This document shows positions 39,176-47,779 of a stretch of 64,000 bases of DNA, piece after piece (position 1 is the stretch's first letter; each line of letters opens with the position of its first letter). The translations under genes were made by a program, and so were the position numbers. Origin of the DNA: Spiribacter curvatus (GTDB taxonomy: Bacteria; Pseudomonadota; Gammaproteobacteria; Nitrococcales; Nitrococcaceae); contig NC_022664.1 in NCBI RefSeq assembly GCF_000485905.1, positions 992,001-1,056,000 on the forward strand. Direction: 5' to 3'. The notes under the pieces were generated by a model. The model was not told the DNA's origin. It made no database searches and was given only the letters and a program-made list of their open reading frames with translations.

Positions 39176-40178
39176 CGTGGTCGGCTTCCAGAGACTGCGT
39201 ATACCCGAACAGCGCGGCAGAGCCGCCGGTATGAAGGAATACGATGCGCTCTCCTTCCTTGAAGTAGCCCTTACGGCAGTAATCGATGAGTCCCGCGGCC
39301 CCTTTGCCGGAATAGACAGGATCGAGCAGGATGCCCTCCAGCTCGGCAAACAGGCGAATCGCCTCGATCGTATCCTCGCGCGGGATGCCGTACCCCTCGC
39401 CGACATATTCCGTGTCGGCAACGACATCCTCCCGCTCGACGACGCCGGGACAGCCCAGTTTCTCCGCGGTTTTCAGGGCAAGCTGATAGACGTTTTCCTC
39501 TTGCTTGGGTTTGGGCGCCCGCACGCCAAAACCGAGCAACGGGATTCGTGCGTTAATGGCCTTCAGACCCGCGATCAGACCGGCCTGCGTCCCGGCACTT
39601 CCCGTCGCTGTCACCAGATGATCAATGACCAGGCCACGGGCGTTCGCCTGACCAAGGAGTTCATAGGCGCAATCCACATACCCCAGCGCTCCGGTGGGAT
39701 TGGAGCCACCGCCCGGGATGACGTACACCCTGCGGCCCTCGGCCCGATACCGCTCAGCGACCGCCTCCATTTCGGCATGCATATCCACGCCGCCCGGCCG
39801 TGTCTCGCTGCTCGCCCCATGAAGGTGATCGAGCAGGACGTTGCCGTTGTGGTTGTAATCGGGGTTTTTAGAACCAGTCCGGTTTTCGAGCAGAAGATGA
39901 CAGTCGATACCTAGCTTCGCGGCAAACGCCGCTGTCTGGCGAGCGTGATTCGACTGAGTCGCGCCCTGGGTCATCACGACATCAGCACCCTCAGCCTGAG
40001 CCTCCGCCATCAGGAACTCGAGCTTGCGTGTCTTATTTCCCCCGGTCGACATGCCCGTGCAGTCGTCGCGTTTAATCCAGATCTCGGGTCCACCCAGCGC
40101 GGCCGAGAGGCGGTCCAACCGCTCCAGGGGCGTTGGCAGGTGGGCGAGGAACAGGCGAGGGAAACGGGCCAGGTGCAT
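39162..40178 (-). CDS. cuyA: L-cysteate sulfo-lyase (CuyA-like)
   Basis: A 338-residue fold-II PLP enzyme of the D-cysteine desulfhydrase/ACC deaminase family. The N-terminus [19 protein letters not shown] and the PLP segment [19 protein letters not shown] (cofactor Lys ~49), followed by [15 protein letters not shown], match what I recall of CuyA, which splits L-cysteate into pyruvate, sulfite and ammonium. D-cysteine desulfhydrase is the main alternative, but the tauABC, racemase and exporter genes in the same operon favour cysteate. It is the first gene of the operon, has a GGAGAA site, and is divergent from a LysR gene. Confidence 0.82.
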   Translation of the reverse strand: MHLARFPRLFLAHLPTPLERLDRLSAALGGPEIWIKRDDCTGMSTGGNKTRKLEFLMAEAQAEGADVVMTQGATQSNHARQTAAFAAKLGIDCHLLLENRTGSKNPDYNHNGNVLLDHLHGASSETRPGGVDMHAEMEAVAERYRAEGRRVYVIPGGGSNPTGALGYVDCAYELLGQANARGLVIDHLVTATGSAGTQAGLIAGLKAINARIPLLGFGVRAPKPKQEENVYQLALKTAEKLGCPGVVEREDVVADTEYVGEGYGIPREDTIEAIRLFAELEGILLDPVYSGKGAAGLIDYCRKGYFKEGERIVFLHTGGSAALFGYTQSLEADHDVID

Positions 40179-40225
40179 TGCAGTTCTCCATTAACGTTTC
40201 TGTAACACTGTCCACACACTTCCCT

Positions 40226-40272
40226 GCATGTTCAAATGCGAAATTCATGCGCTATCATGCAATAAAAGCATG
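40226..40272. promoter_or_regulatory. CATGC repeat cluster, candidate LysR-type operator
   Basis: The 105-bp gap between cuyA and lysR contains four copies of GCATG/CATGC. GCATG at 40226-40230 faces CATGC at 40246-40250, and CATGC at 40256-40260 faces GCATG at 40268-40272. Two TCATGC copies (40245 and 40255) are exactly 10 bp apart, one helical turn. This fits a cooperative LysR-type binding site for control of both divergent genes. No strong -10/-35 pair stands out for either direction. Confidence 0.45.
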
Positions 40273-40283
40273 TTGTAAGTATT

Positions 40284-41222
40284 ATGAAACTCAACTGGCT
40301 CGAAGATATTCTCGCGATCGCGGACACCGGTTCACTGTCGAAGGCGGCGGAGCGGCGCAACCTGACTCAATCAGCTTTCTCTCGACGGATCCGTGCCATT
40401 GAGGATGTGCTTGGCGTTGAACTGCTTGATCGCACCAAAAAGCCGACCCAGCTCCTGCCCGGCGTCATGGCACACCGAGAGCAATTCGCCCGGCTGGATA
40501 CCGACCTACAGCAACTGATCGCGGATCTTCGCTATGGCAGTCGGGTGGAGCAGAACCAGATCGCGATCGCCAGCCAGCACTCGCTCACCACAGTGTTCGC
40601 GCCACGGCTCATCCAGCGGCTGCAACAAGGCGCCAGCGATCTGAGTGTGCGACTTGCATCAGAGAATCTCGACGAGTGCATTGGATCGCTGCTTGCCGGC
40701 AGGACCGACATGGCACTCATCTATCGCCACCTCGGCGACCAGGATCCCGTGATCAAGGCGGGGTATATCCGAAGCCGCCTGGTCAGCTCCGATCGATTGA
40801 TCCCGGTTTTCGGCACAAGCGGCATCAATCCGCTCGAGGATGGCGGTCGCCTGCCCATCATCAATTACCCGAGCAATGTCTATCTCGGGCGGATATTCAA
40901 TCGCGCAATACTGCCCCGACTGCGCAACGAATACACAATGGACCTGCGTGTTCAGACATCCCTGACACTAGCGGCGCTGGAGCTCGCCGAGAACAGCAGC
41001 GGGATCGCCTGGATTCCGCAATCCATCGCTGAATCAAAGATTGACGCCGGTTCGGTGGCGGATCTGTCGTATCGTCTACCGACATGTGAACTGGACGTCG
41101 TCGCATTAAAGTTAGTCGACAATGCCCGCGCCGCGCTGGGAAAAGCCTGGTACGAACTTGGCCGAATCACGCCGCCCGTCAATAATGCCCGCCCTTCCCC
41201 AAACACGCCTTTTCCCTGGTGA
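40284..41222 (+). CDS. LysR family transcriptional regulator of the sulfonate operon
   Basis: A 312-residue LysR regulator: N-terminal winged helix LAIADTGSLSKAAERRNLTQ then SAFSRRIRAIEDVLGVELLD, linker helix, and a periplasmic-binding-protein-like effector domain (residues ~90-295). It is divergent from cuyA across 105 bp, so it most likely controls the operon in response to a sulfonate or a breakdown product. It converges with yajD, ending 7 nt from it. Confidence 0.88.
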   Translation: MKLNWLEDILAIADTGSLSKAAERRNLTQSAFSRRIRAIEDVLGVELLDRTKKPTQLLPGVMAHREQFARLDTDLQQLIADLRYGSRVEQNQIAIASQHSLTTVFAPRLIQRLQQGASDLSVRLASENLDECIGSLLAGRTDMALIYRHLGDQDPVIKAGYIRSRLVSSDRLIPVFGTSGINPLEDGGRLPIINYPSNVYLGRIFNRAILPRLRNEYTMDLRVQTSLTLAALELAENSSGIAWIPQSIAESKIDAGSVADLSYRLPTCELDVVALKLVDNARAALGKAWYELGRITPPVNNARPSPNTPFPW

Positions 41223-41229
41223 TATCGCC

Positions 41230-41604
41230 CTATCGCTCCCCGCTCCCCTTATCCAGCAGCGATTTAAGATCGGCGAATGGCGCGTGTTTGCCGGGTTGCT
41301 CCTGCGTCTCGGCCGTGTCCGGATGATCGCGGGACTCCAGCTCACGCTGGTGTTCATTGTCGTGGCAGTAGACACAGAGCAGCTCCCAGTTGCTGCCGTC
41401 CGCTGGATTGTTGTGATGGTCATGATCAAGATGGTGGACGGTGAGCTCCCGGACATTCGCGCGTGTGAACTCACGGGTGCAGCGACCACAGACCCAGGGA
41501 AACAGCTTCAGGGCCTGCTCGCGATAACCCTGGCTACGGGCATCCGCGGCGCGGTTGGCATCACCGACAATCCGATCGAGTTTTTCGGTATCGAACTTTT
41601 TCAT
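41230..41604 (-). CDS. yajD: HNH nuclease YajD family protein
   Basis: A 124-residue protein with an HNH motif: CGRCTREF, then LTVHHLDHDHHNNPADGSNW, then LLCVYCHDNEHQ, i.e. two CxxC zinc pairs around a HH-N-H core. This matches the YajD family, which is widespread, conserved and without a firmly known role; nicking or repair activity is assumed from the fold. It starts 6 nt after the SDR stop on the same strand, so it may be read with the tetronate operon by read-through. Confidence 0.87.
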   Translation of the reverse strand: MKKFDTEKLDRIVGDANRAADARSQGYREQALKLFPWVCGRCTREFTRANVRELTVHHLDHDHHNNPADGSNWELLCVYCHDNEHQRELESRDHPDTAETQEQPGKHAPFADLKSLLDKGSGER

Positions 41605-41610
41605 AACACC

Positions 41611-42357
41611 TCAAACGCAACGCCCGCCATCGACCTCCAGGCAGGCACCCGTCACGAAGTTGGCCTCGTCACTGGCGAGGAAAAGCGCCGCATTGGCGAT
41701 ATCCAGCGGCTGGCTGAGCCGCCCCATGGGGATCCCGCTGATGATCCTGTCGCGGGTATTGTCACCCAGGAATTCATCAATCAGCCCAGTCTCGCCCATC
41801 ACCGGATTAATCGTGTTGACGCGGATGTTCTCCGGCGCGAGCTCGACGGCCATTGATTTCCCCGTGATGATCGCAGCTCCCTTACTGCCGTTGTACCACG
41901 TCAGCCCCGGTCGCGGACGCAGTCCCGCCGTCGATGCGATATTGACGAAGCAGCCTGCCCCCCGGGCCCGGAACACTGGCACCGCCGCCTGGGCGGTGTG
42001 ATAGAGCGATTTCACATTAATCGCATACACCCGATCGAAGAGCGACTCATCGACATCCAGCATCGGCCCGTTGCGATGGGTGATACCGGCATTATTCACC
42101 ACGATATCCAGGTCCCCGTAGTGCTCGGTAGTGTGATCCACGAGGCTTTGCACAGATCCCGCTTCGGCGACATCGGCATGGACGTAGATGGCCGTCCCCC
42201 CATCAGCGCGGATGGCATCTGCAACGCTCTCACCGTCGGCATCGTTGATATCCGCAACCACCACATGGGCGCCTTGCTCGGCAAAACGCCTGGCAATGGA
42301 CTCTCCAAAGCCAGACGCAGCACCCGTTACAATCGCGATCTTACCCGCCAGTCTCAT
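41611..42357 (-). CDS. SDR family oxidoreductase (FabG-like), tetronate operon
   Basis: A 248-residue classical short-chain dehydrogenase: NAD(P) motif TGAASGFGESIAR, NNAG at residue ~89, catalytic Ser in VNIASTAG, and Tyr-Lys in TWYNGSKGAA. The acidic VVADIND after beta-2 suggests NAD+ preference. It is the last gene of the tetronate/TRAP run, 37 nt after dctM, and probably oxidises or reduces a further hydroxy-acid or polyol that feeds the pathway. The substrate is unknown. Confidence 0.88.
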   Translation of the reverse strand: MRLAGKIAIVTGAASGFGESIARRFAEQGAHVVVADINDADGESVADAIRADGGTAIYVHADVAEAGSVQSLVDHTTEHYGDLDIVVNNAGITHRNGPMLDVDESLFDRVYAINVKSLYHTAQAAVPVFRARGAGCFVNIASTAGLRPRPGLTWYNGSKGAAIITGKSMAVELAPENIRVNTINPVMGETGLIDEFLGDNTRDRIISGIPMGRLSQPLDIANAALFLASDEANFVTGACLEVDGGRCV

Positions 42358-42394
42358 CGGATCCGCTCCGTTAGTGTCTGTTTTCTTTCCGGTT

Positions 42395-43672
42395 TTACTG
42401 ATACATCAAATCGACGAATCCCAGACTGATCACTGGGACAAATGTCACGAGTAGCAGACAAATGATGGCCACCAACACAAACTGCAGCAACCAAGGGATC
42501 ATTCGCTCCAGAGAGAGCCCTGCCACAGCGCAAGCGGCGAAGAGGTTGACGCCCAACGGCGGCGTAAACATCCCGATTGCCAGGTTCACCACCACGATCA
42601 GGCCGAAATGCACCGGATCCACCCCAAAGCTGACCGCCACGGGGGCGAGGATGGGGGCGAGGACCAGGATCGCAGCCGATGTCTCGATAAACATGCCGAC
42701 GAACAACAGCAGCACGTTGACCGCCAGCAGGAATGTCCAGACGCTGTCGAAGTTGGCGTTGATCCAGGCGCCTACGTCGGCGGGCAAGCCGGAACGGCTG
42801 ATCAGGAAACTGAACAATCCCGCCGCGGCAATGATGAGCATGATCGCCGTTGTGCCTTTGACACTCGTCACGAAAATCGGCCAGAGATCCCGCCAACTGA
42901 GTTCCCGGTAAACCACCAGCCCGACAAACAGGGCATAGAAAACCGCGACGGCAGCCGCTTCCGTTGGCGTGAAGACCCCGCCATAGATGCCACCAATCAC
43001 CAATACCGGCATCAGTATCGCCGCCCAGGCCTGGGAGATGGCTCTGCCCAGCGAGTCCCGCTCTGCGCCGTCTTCAGTCCCCAGCCCCTTGATCTTGCAG
43101 ACGACGTAGAGAAACAGAATCATCGCCGTGCCGAACAGCAGTCCCGGGCCGATGCCAGCGATGAAGAGCTGGCCGATGGACGTATCAGTGCTGACGCCAT
43201 AGAGGATCAACGGAATCGATGGTGGCAGAAGCACGCCAAGCTCCGCCGAAGAGGCCTGAATCGAAGCCGCCAGCGGCCGCGGATAGTGGTGACGCACCAT
43301 CGCCGGAATCAGAATCGCACCAATCGCATAGGTGGTCGCGACGCTCGAGCCTGATACGGAGGCGAAAAACATGCAGGTCAAAACGCAGGAGCAGGCCAGC
43401 CCCCCCTGCACGCCGCCAATGATGGATTTCGCGAGTTCAACCAGACGGCGCGATATACCGCCGCCGGCCATCAGGTTCCCGGCGAGGATGAAAAACGGGA
43501 TCGCCATCAGCGGGTAGTGGTCGATGCTCACGAACAAGCGCTGTGCGGCCACGATGAGTGGAAGGGGCGAGAAAAAGTGCACGCCGAACATCGACGCCAG
43601 TGCGATCGATACCGCAATGGGGACCGCCAGAACAAAGAGAACAATCAACGCGGTGGCAATGGCAGCATTCAT
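42395..43672 (-). CDS. dctM: TRAP transporter large permease (DctM)
   Basis: The 425-residue large subunit of a TRAP transporter has about 12-13 hydrophobic helices and family motifs AIPFFILAGNLMAGGGISRR, SGSSVATTYAIGAILIPAM and LLPPSIPLILYG. It catalyses sodium-driven symport of the ligand delivered by DctP. It starts 2 nt after dctQ. The transported compound is likely a C4 sugar acid from the neighbouring genes. Confidence 0.94.
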   Translation of the reverse strand: MNAAIATALIVLFVLAVPIAVSIALASMFGVHFFSPLPLIVAAQRLFVSIDHYPLMAIPFFILAGNLMAGGGISRRLVELAKSIIGGVQGGLACSCVLTCMFFASVSGSSVATTYAIGAILIPAMVRHHYPRPLAASIQASSAELGVLLPPSIPLILYGVSTDTSIGQLFIAGIGPGLLFGTAMILFLYVVCKIKGLGTEDGAERDSLGRAISQAWAAILMPVLVIGGIYGGVFTPTEAAAVAVFYALFVGLVVYRELSWRDLWPIFVTSVKGTTAIMLIIAAAGLFSFLISRSGLPADVGAWINANFDSVWTFLLAVNVLLLFVGMFIETSAAILVLAPILAPVAVSFGVDPVHFGLIVVVNLAIGMFTPPLGVNLFAACAVAGLSLERMIPWLLQFVLVAIICLLLVTFVPVISLGFVDLMYQ

Positions 43673-43674
43673 AG

Positions 43675-44193
43675 TTACAAGGCCTCCGCGCGATCGTCGT
43701 GCATGGCTGGATCAAGCAACCGGCCCACCAGCGCGATCATTGTGAACACGCTCCCCACCGGCAGGGCGGAGTAAGCCCATGCGATGGAAACATCCATGCC
43801 CGCCATGCGCTGTGGCTGGACACGCAATCCCATCTGATAGCCGTAATACGCGAGGAGAACAAAAAACAATAGGGAAAGGCCGGTGATGAAATACTCCAGC
43901 CCGATGTGCACACGCGAGGGTATGACCGCGAAGATCACTTCGACGCGCATCATCTCATTACGGCGGAATACGTTGGCCGCACCCAGGAACACGCTCCAGA
44001 TCACCAGCGAGCGCGATGCAACCTCCGAGAAGTGCGACGGGTCGTTGAACACGAACCGGGTAATGACCTGGTAGAACGCAGCGGTCGCTGCCAGCGCCAG
44101 CATGGAAACGGCAAGGATCAGGGCAACGCGGGTTGTCACCCGCTCTACGGCCAGTACGCCGTTGCGAACCGAATTGAACAGAGGGGCGCTCAT
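43675..44193 (-). CDS. dctQ: TRAP transporter small permease (DctQ)
   Basis: A 172-residue membrane protein with four helices, carrying the small-permease pattern FLGAANVFRRNEMMRVEVIF and an N-terminal helix VALILAVSMLALAATAAFY. I start at ATG 44193 (MSAPLFNSVRN), which has a GGAG site; an in-frame TTG at 44199 is less likely. It precedes dctM and follows dctP in the usual P-Q-M order. Confidence 0.9.
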   Translation of the reverse strand: MSAPLFNSVRNGVLAVERVTTRVALILAVSMLALAATAAFYQVITRFVFNDPSHFSEVASRSLVIWSVFLGAANVFRRNEMMRVEVIFAVIPSRVHIGLEYFITGLSLLFFVLLAYYGYQMGLRVQPQRMAGMDVSIAWAYSALPVGSVFTMIALVGRLLDPAMHDDRAEAL

Positions 44194-44223
44194 CGGCAAC
44201 TCCAGGAAATTCGCTGAATCAGT

Positions 44224-44247
44224 CGCCGGGGTTCAATGACCCCGGCG
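44224..44247 (-). promoter_or_regulatory. Intercistronic stem-loop after dctP
   Basis: A perfect 8-bp GC stem (CGCCGGGG/CCCCGGCG) with an 8-nt loop lies 17 nt behind the dctP stop and about 30 nt before dctQ. No T run follows in the transcription direction. As with the tauA hairpin, it probably sets a higher level of the binding protein than of the membrane subunits. Confidence 0.7.
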
Positions 44248-44264
44248 CTGTGTCTCAGGCGGGC

Positions 44265-45236
44265 TCAGTCCTCGAAGTTCTGAATCCGATTGAGCATCTC
44301 GGTGCCGTATTCATCCTTAAAGGACTCGTAGACCGGTTCAATGGCGTTCTGGAAAGGCGTCTTATCGACGTCTTCGACCACTGTCATGCCATTTTCCCGG
44401 AGTAGATCCAGTCCCTCGGTCTCGAGGCGTGAAACCTCTTCACGCGTCGCTTCTGCTGAAGCTTGAGCGGCCTGGTTGAACCAGTCCCGCTCCTGCTCCG
44501 TCAGCTCGCTCCACAGAACGCCCGAGCCGAGCACGGCCGCTGGTGAGTAGACATGCCCCGTCAAGCTGATGTGGTCCTGCACCTCCCAGAACTTGGTGGC
44601 GACAATCACCGTAACCGGGTTTTCCTGCGCGTCCACCGTTCCCTGCTGCAGTGCGGTAAAGAGCTCGGGGAAGGCCATTGGCGTCGGGCTGGCGCCCAGC
44701 TCCTCGAAGGCGTTCATGTGCACCTGATTCTCCATGGTGCGGATCTTCATCCCGTCCACATCTGATGGCTCCTGGACCGCGTTGCGGGAGTTGGTCATGT
44801 GACGGAATCCATTTTCCGACCAGGCCAGTCCAATGATGTTGTGCGGTTCCATCTTGGCAAGCAGATCGTCACCGATCTCACTATCGAGCACCGAGCGCGC
44901 ATGCTCGTAGTCACGAAACAGGAAAGGCAGGTCAAGCACATAGGTCTCCGGCACGAAGTTGCCGAGCGGCCCGGTCGAGGTGATCACGGCATCGACGGTG
45001 CCAATCTGCAGACCCTCGATCATGTCGCGCTCGCCGCCCAGGGAGCCGGCCGGATGCTCACGCACAGTGAACTCGCCATCGCTCACTTCCTCCAGCGTCT
45101 CTTTGAAGGCATCTGCGCCGACGCTGTAGTGAGAATCATCGGAGAGCGTGTGACCGAGCTGGATCTCGCGGGCCTCTGCGGCACCGCCCAGTATCAACAA
45201 TCCGCAGGCTGCGGCTGATAGATGCTTAAACTTCAT
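44265..45236 (-). CDS. dctP: TRAP transporter substrate-binding protein (DctP)
   Basis: A 323-residue periplasmic protein with a signal peptide (cleavage near GGAAEA-R) and TRAP features: IQLGHTLSDDSHYSVGADAF, GGERDMIEGLQIGTVDA, GLAWSENGFRHMTNSRNAVQ, then DVDGMKIRTMENQVHMNAF, with the ligand-carboxylate Arg in KIRTMEN. In this operon it probably binds D-erythronate, L-threonate or a related C4 acid. It is separated from denD by 91 nt without a visible terminator. Confidence 0.92.
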   Translation of the reverse strand: MKFKHLSAAACGLLILGGAAEAREIQLGHTLSDDSHYSVGADAFKETLEEVSDGEFTVREHPAGSLGGERDMIEGLQIGTVDAVITSTGPLGNFVPETYVLDLPFLFRDYEHARSVLDSEIGDDLLAKMEPHNIIGLAWSENGFRHMTNSRNAVQEPSDVDGMKIRTMENQVHMNAFEELGASPTPMAFPELFTALQQGTVDAQENPVTVIVATKFWEVQDHISLTGHVYSPAAVLGSGVLWSELTEQERDWFNQAAQASAEATREEVSRLETEGLDLLRENGMTVVEDVDKTPFQNAIEPVYESFKDEYGTEMLNRIQNFED

Positions 45237-45327
45237 GGTCTCCTCCAGAAGGTTGGTTGTATCACCACTTGTTGTGGCTTCGCCGGTGATCCGTCCGAGC
45301 GACGAATCACCAATGCTCTTTGCTTTT

Positions 45328-46326
45328 TTATTGCGGGCTCAGAAAGTCATCTTCCATGAATGCTTTAATGATCGAGTGAATATCCGGATCGCCGGCAAAT
45401 CCCAGTCCCCTCGCCTTTTGATGATCGAACCGCGCTGGCCAGCTCCCAACGATTGCCTCAATGCGTGGGTCCGGCGCCGGCTCCACCCGCGCCCGTGCTT
45501 CGGAGCCGCCCACGTACTCGAGCGCCTCGAGCATCTCACCGACCTGCACCGTGCACCCCGGCAACATCACACTGCGCCAGGCGCCGAATTCATCACCACC
45601 GATGCTCACCGCATGGATCATGTTATCGATCACGCCACGCGGGGATAGCAGATAGAGTGAGCGGCTCTCAGGCACCGGCAGATAGGCGGTTTCCCCCTGA
45701 AGGGGCTCACGGATGATGCTGCTCGCGAAGCTGGATGCTGCCGCGTTCGGCCGGCCGGGCCGCACCGCGATGGTCGGCAGCCGGAGCACCCGACCGTCGA
45801 TCACGCCGCGGCGGGAAAAGTCATTGATGAGCTGCTCGCCGATGACCTTCTGCGCACCATAGCTACTCTGCGGTGTGAGCGCCGTTTGGTCACTGACGAT
45901 AGTCGGCAGCGTCCCGCCATAGACCGCCACGGAGCTCGCAAAGATCACCATCGGCGGCCTGGGCAGATTTCGGCAGGCCTCCAATAGGGTCCGCGTTCCA
46001 TCGAGATTAACTTTCAGGCCCAGGTCAAGATCGGCCTCGGCGGCTGAGCTCACGACGGCTGCAAGATGAATCACAAGATCCACGGAATCGCCGAGCAACT
46101 CCCGCAGATCATCGCCGGCCGTGATATCGCCCAGTTGGGTCGTAACCACCGGTTGCGCACCCTCAACAGCAGATACGTCGGGCACGGCCGGCGTGACTAC
46201 GTCAAACAGCCGAAGCTCTTCCACCGCCCGCGGCCCCAGTGGCGTCATCAGCGTTGCGCCTGTGAGTAACCGAGCGGCGAGCTTCTGTCCGAGAAATCCG
46301 GCAGCGCCAGTAATGACGACTTTCAT
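45328..46326 (-). CDS. denD: D-erythronate dehydrogenase
   Basis: A 332-residue extended SDR with VVITGAAGFLGQKLAARLL, IHLAAVVSSAAEADLDLGLK, VNLDGTRTLLEACRN, and the YxxxK of SSYGAQKVIGEQL. DenD oxidises D-erythronate to 2-oxo-tetronate with NAD+. The FLGQKLA start, the SSAAEADLDLGLKVNLDGT stretch and the otn context distinguish it from UDP-sugar epimerases. The start overlaps the otnI stop (ATGA). Confidence 0.9.
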   Translation of the reverse strand: MKVVITGAAGFLGQKLAARLLTGATLMTPLGPRAVEELRLFDVVTPAVPDVSAVEGAQPVVTTQLGDITAGDDLRELLGDSVDLVIHLAAVVSSAAEADLDLGLKVNLDGTRTLLEACRNLPRPPMVIFASSVAVYGGTLPTIVSDQTALTPQSSYGAQKVIGEQLINDFSRRGVIDGRVLRLPTIAVRPGRPNAAASSFASSIIREPLQGETAYLPVPESRSLYLLSPRGVIDNMIHAVSIGGDEFGAWRSVMLPGCTVQVGEMLEALEYVGGSEARARVEPAPDPRIEAIVGSWPARFDHQKARGLGFAGDPDIHSIIKAFMEDDFLSPQ

Positions 46327-47144
46327 GCACTTACGCCTTTATGGTTCAACCATTTCGATGCCCAATCCAATCCTTCGAGCGTGGTGGCAGCGGGGCGATA
46401 CTCACAACCCACCCAACCGGCATAGCCATCACGATCGAGGACGTCGAGCACCCACGCCCAATTCACCTCACCGTTGGCGTCGGGCTCCTGTCTGCCTGGT
46501 ACGCCCGCAATCTGGATGTGCGCTGTTTCGGACAGATACTCATCAATCGCGTCACTCAAGCGCCCCTCAAGCATCTGTCGGTGATAGAGATCGAGTTGAA
46601 GGGCAATGTTCTGAGCGCCACGTTCACCGGCGACGCGGCGTGCCCTGTGAATGAGATCCAGAGCCTGTCCGGCGCGGCGGAGGAAATAACCCGGCATATC
46701 AATGGGGTTGATTGGTTCGATCAACAACGACACGCCGGCCGCCTCCGCCTGCGTTGCGGCATAGTGGAGATTCGCCAGATACGTCATCTCAACCCGGGCA
46801 GGGTCGGCGTGCACAGGCGCGATGCCTGCCATCATGTGAAGCTGGCGGCATTGAAGGCGCTCGGCATACGACAGGCCCGTCGCGACGCTTTCGCGGAATT
46901 CAGCTTCCCGGCCAGGGAGGCAGGCGAGTCCCCGGTCACCCGCTTCCCAGTCACCCGGCGGTAGATTGAACAGCACCTGGGTCAACCCATTCGTTTCGAG
47001 CGCGGCTGCGATGTCCGCGGCCGCGTGTTCATAGGGGAAGAGATACTCAACGCCACGGAAGCCGGCTTCGGCCGCAGCGGCAAACCGATCCATGAACGGG
47101 TGCTCGGTGAACATCAAGGAGAGATTAGCGGCGAGACGGGGCAT
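46323..47144 (-). CDS. otnI: 2-oxo-tetronate isomerase
   Basis: A 273-residue TIM-barrel protein of the hydroxypyruvate-isomerase (Hyi) group in the xylose-isomerase-like superfamily. Seen: RLAANLSLMFTEHPFMDRF, VLFNLPPGDWEAGDRGLACL, the catalytic Glu in LLIEPINPIDMPGYFL, LQLDLYHRQMLEG and VGCEYRPAATT. OtnI converts 2-oxo-tetronate to 3-oxo-tetronate for OtnK. It shares one base with the otnC stop (TAATG) and overlaps denD. Confidence 0.9.
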   Translation of the reverse strand: MPRLAANLSLMFTEHPFMDRFAAAAEAGFRGVEYLFPYEHAAADIAAALETNGLTQVLFNLPPGDWEAGDRGLACLPGREAEFRESVATGLSYAERLQCRQLHMMAGIAPVHADPARVEMTYLANLHYAATQAEAAGVSLLIEPINPIDMPGYFLRRAGQALDLIHRARRVAGERGAQNIALQLDLYHRQMLEGRLSDAIDEYLSETAHIQIAGVPGRQEPDANGEVNWAWVLDVLDRDGYAGWVGCEYRPAATTLEGLDWASKWLNHKGVSA

Positions 47145-47779
47145 TACGGCCTCCCGAAATTCGATTGCAGGGAGGCAACCTGCGCCTCGGTCAGTGTGCG
47201 CGGGTTATGACCGCGAAGCAGTAGATGCAGCTTCGCGGTCTCCTCGAGCTCCTCGGTTGCATAGACGGCCGCCTCCAGATTCTTGCCCGCTACGATCGGC
47301 CCATGATTAGCGAGCAGGACGGCTGCATGCCGGCCGGCAAGGCCGCGAACGGCATCACCGATCGCCGGGTCGCCCGGCTCGTGATACGGGATCAGCGGGA
47401 GCGTCCCCACCCGCATGACGTAGTAGGCAGTGAGCGGCGGTATGCAGTCATGTGTATCGATATCCGGCAGACAGGACACAGCGACGGAATGTGTGGAGTG
47501 CAGATGGACAATCGCCTCGGACTGCGGCCGTTCGGCGTACATCGCCGTATGCAGGGGGTATTCCTTGGTCGGCGCGTCACCGTCGATATGACGGCCCGCC
47601 GCGTCCAGGCGCGTCAGCCGCGCCGGATCCAGGCGCCCCAGGCAGGCGTTGGTCGGCGTCATGAGCCAGCCGTCATTGAGACGTACCGAGATATTACCGC
47701 TGGAGCCCATGGTCAGCCCCCGGTCGAAAAGAGACTGCGCCAATGTGCAGATCTGTTCACGCAGGGCGGTTTCATTCAT
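47144..47779 (-). CDS. otnC: 3-oxo-tetronate 4-phosphate decarboxylase
   Basis: A 211-residue class-II aldolase/adducin-fold enzyme with the zinc histidines in AIVHLHSTHSVAVSC and a further His in LLANHGPIVAGKNLEAAVY; the substrate loop is TMGSSGNISVRLNDGWLMTP. OtnC decarboxylates 3-oxo-tetronate 4-phosphate to dihydroxyacetone phosphate. I start at ATG 47779, which has a GAGGTG site and overlaps the otnK stop (ATGA), rather than a GTG at 47785. Confidence 0.9.
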   Translation of the reverse strand: MNETALREQICTLAQSLFDRGLTMGSSGNISVRLNDGWLMTPTNACLGRLDPARLTRLDAAGRHIDGDAPTKEYPLHTAMYAERPQSEAIVHLHSTHSVAVSCLPDIDTHDCIPPLTAYYVMRVGTLPLIPYHEPGDPAIGDAVRGLAGRHAAVLLANHGPIVAGKNLEAAVYATEELEETAKLHLLLRGHNPRTLTEAQVASLQSNFGRP

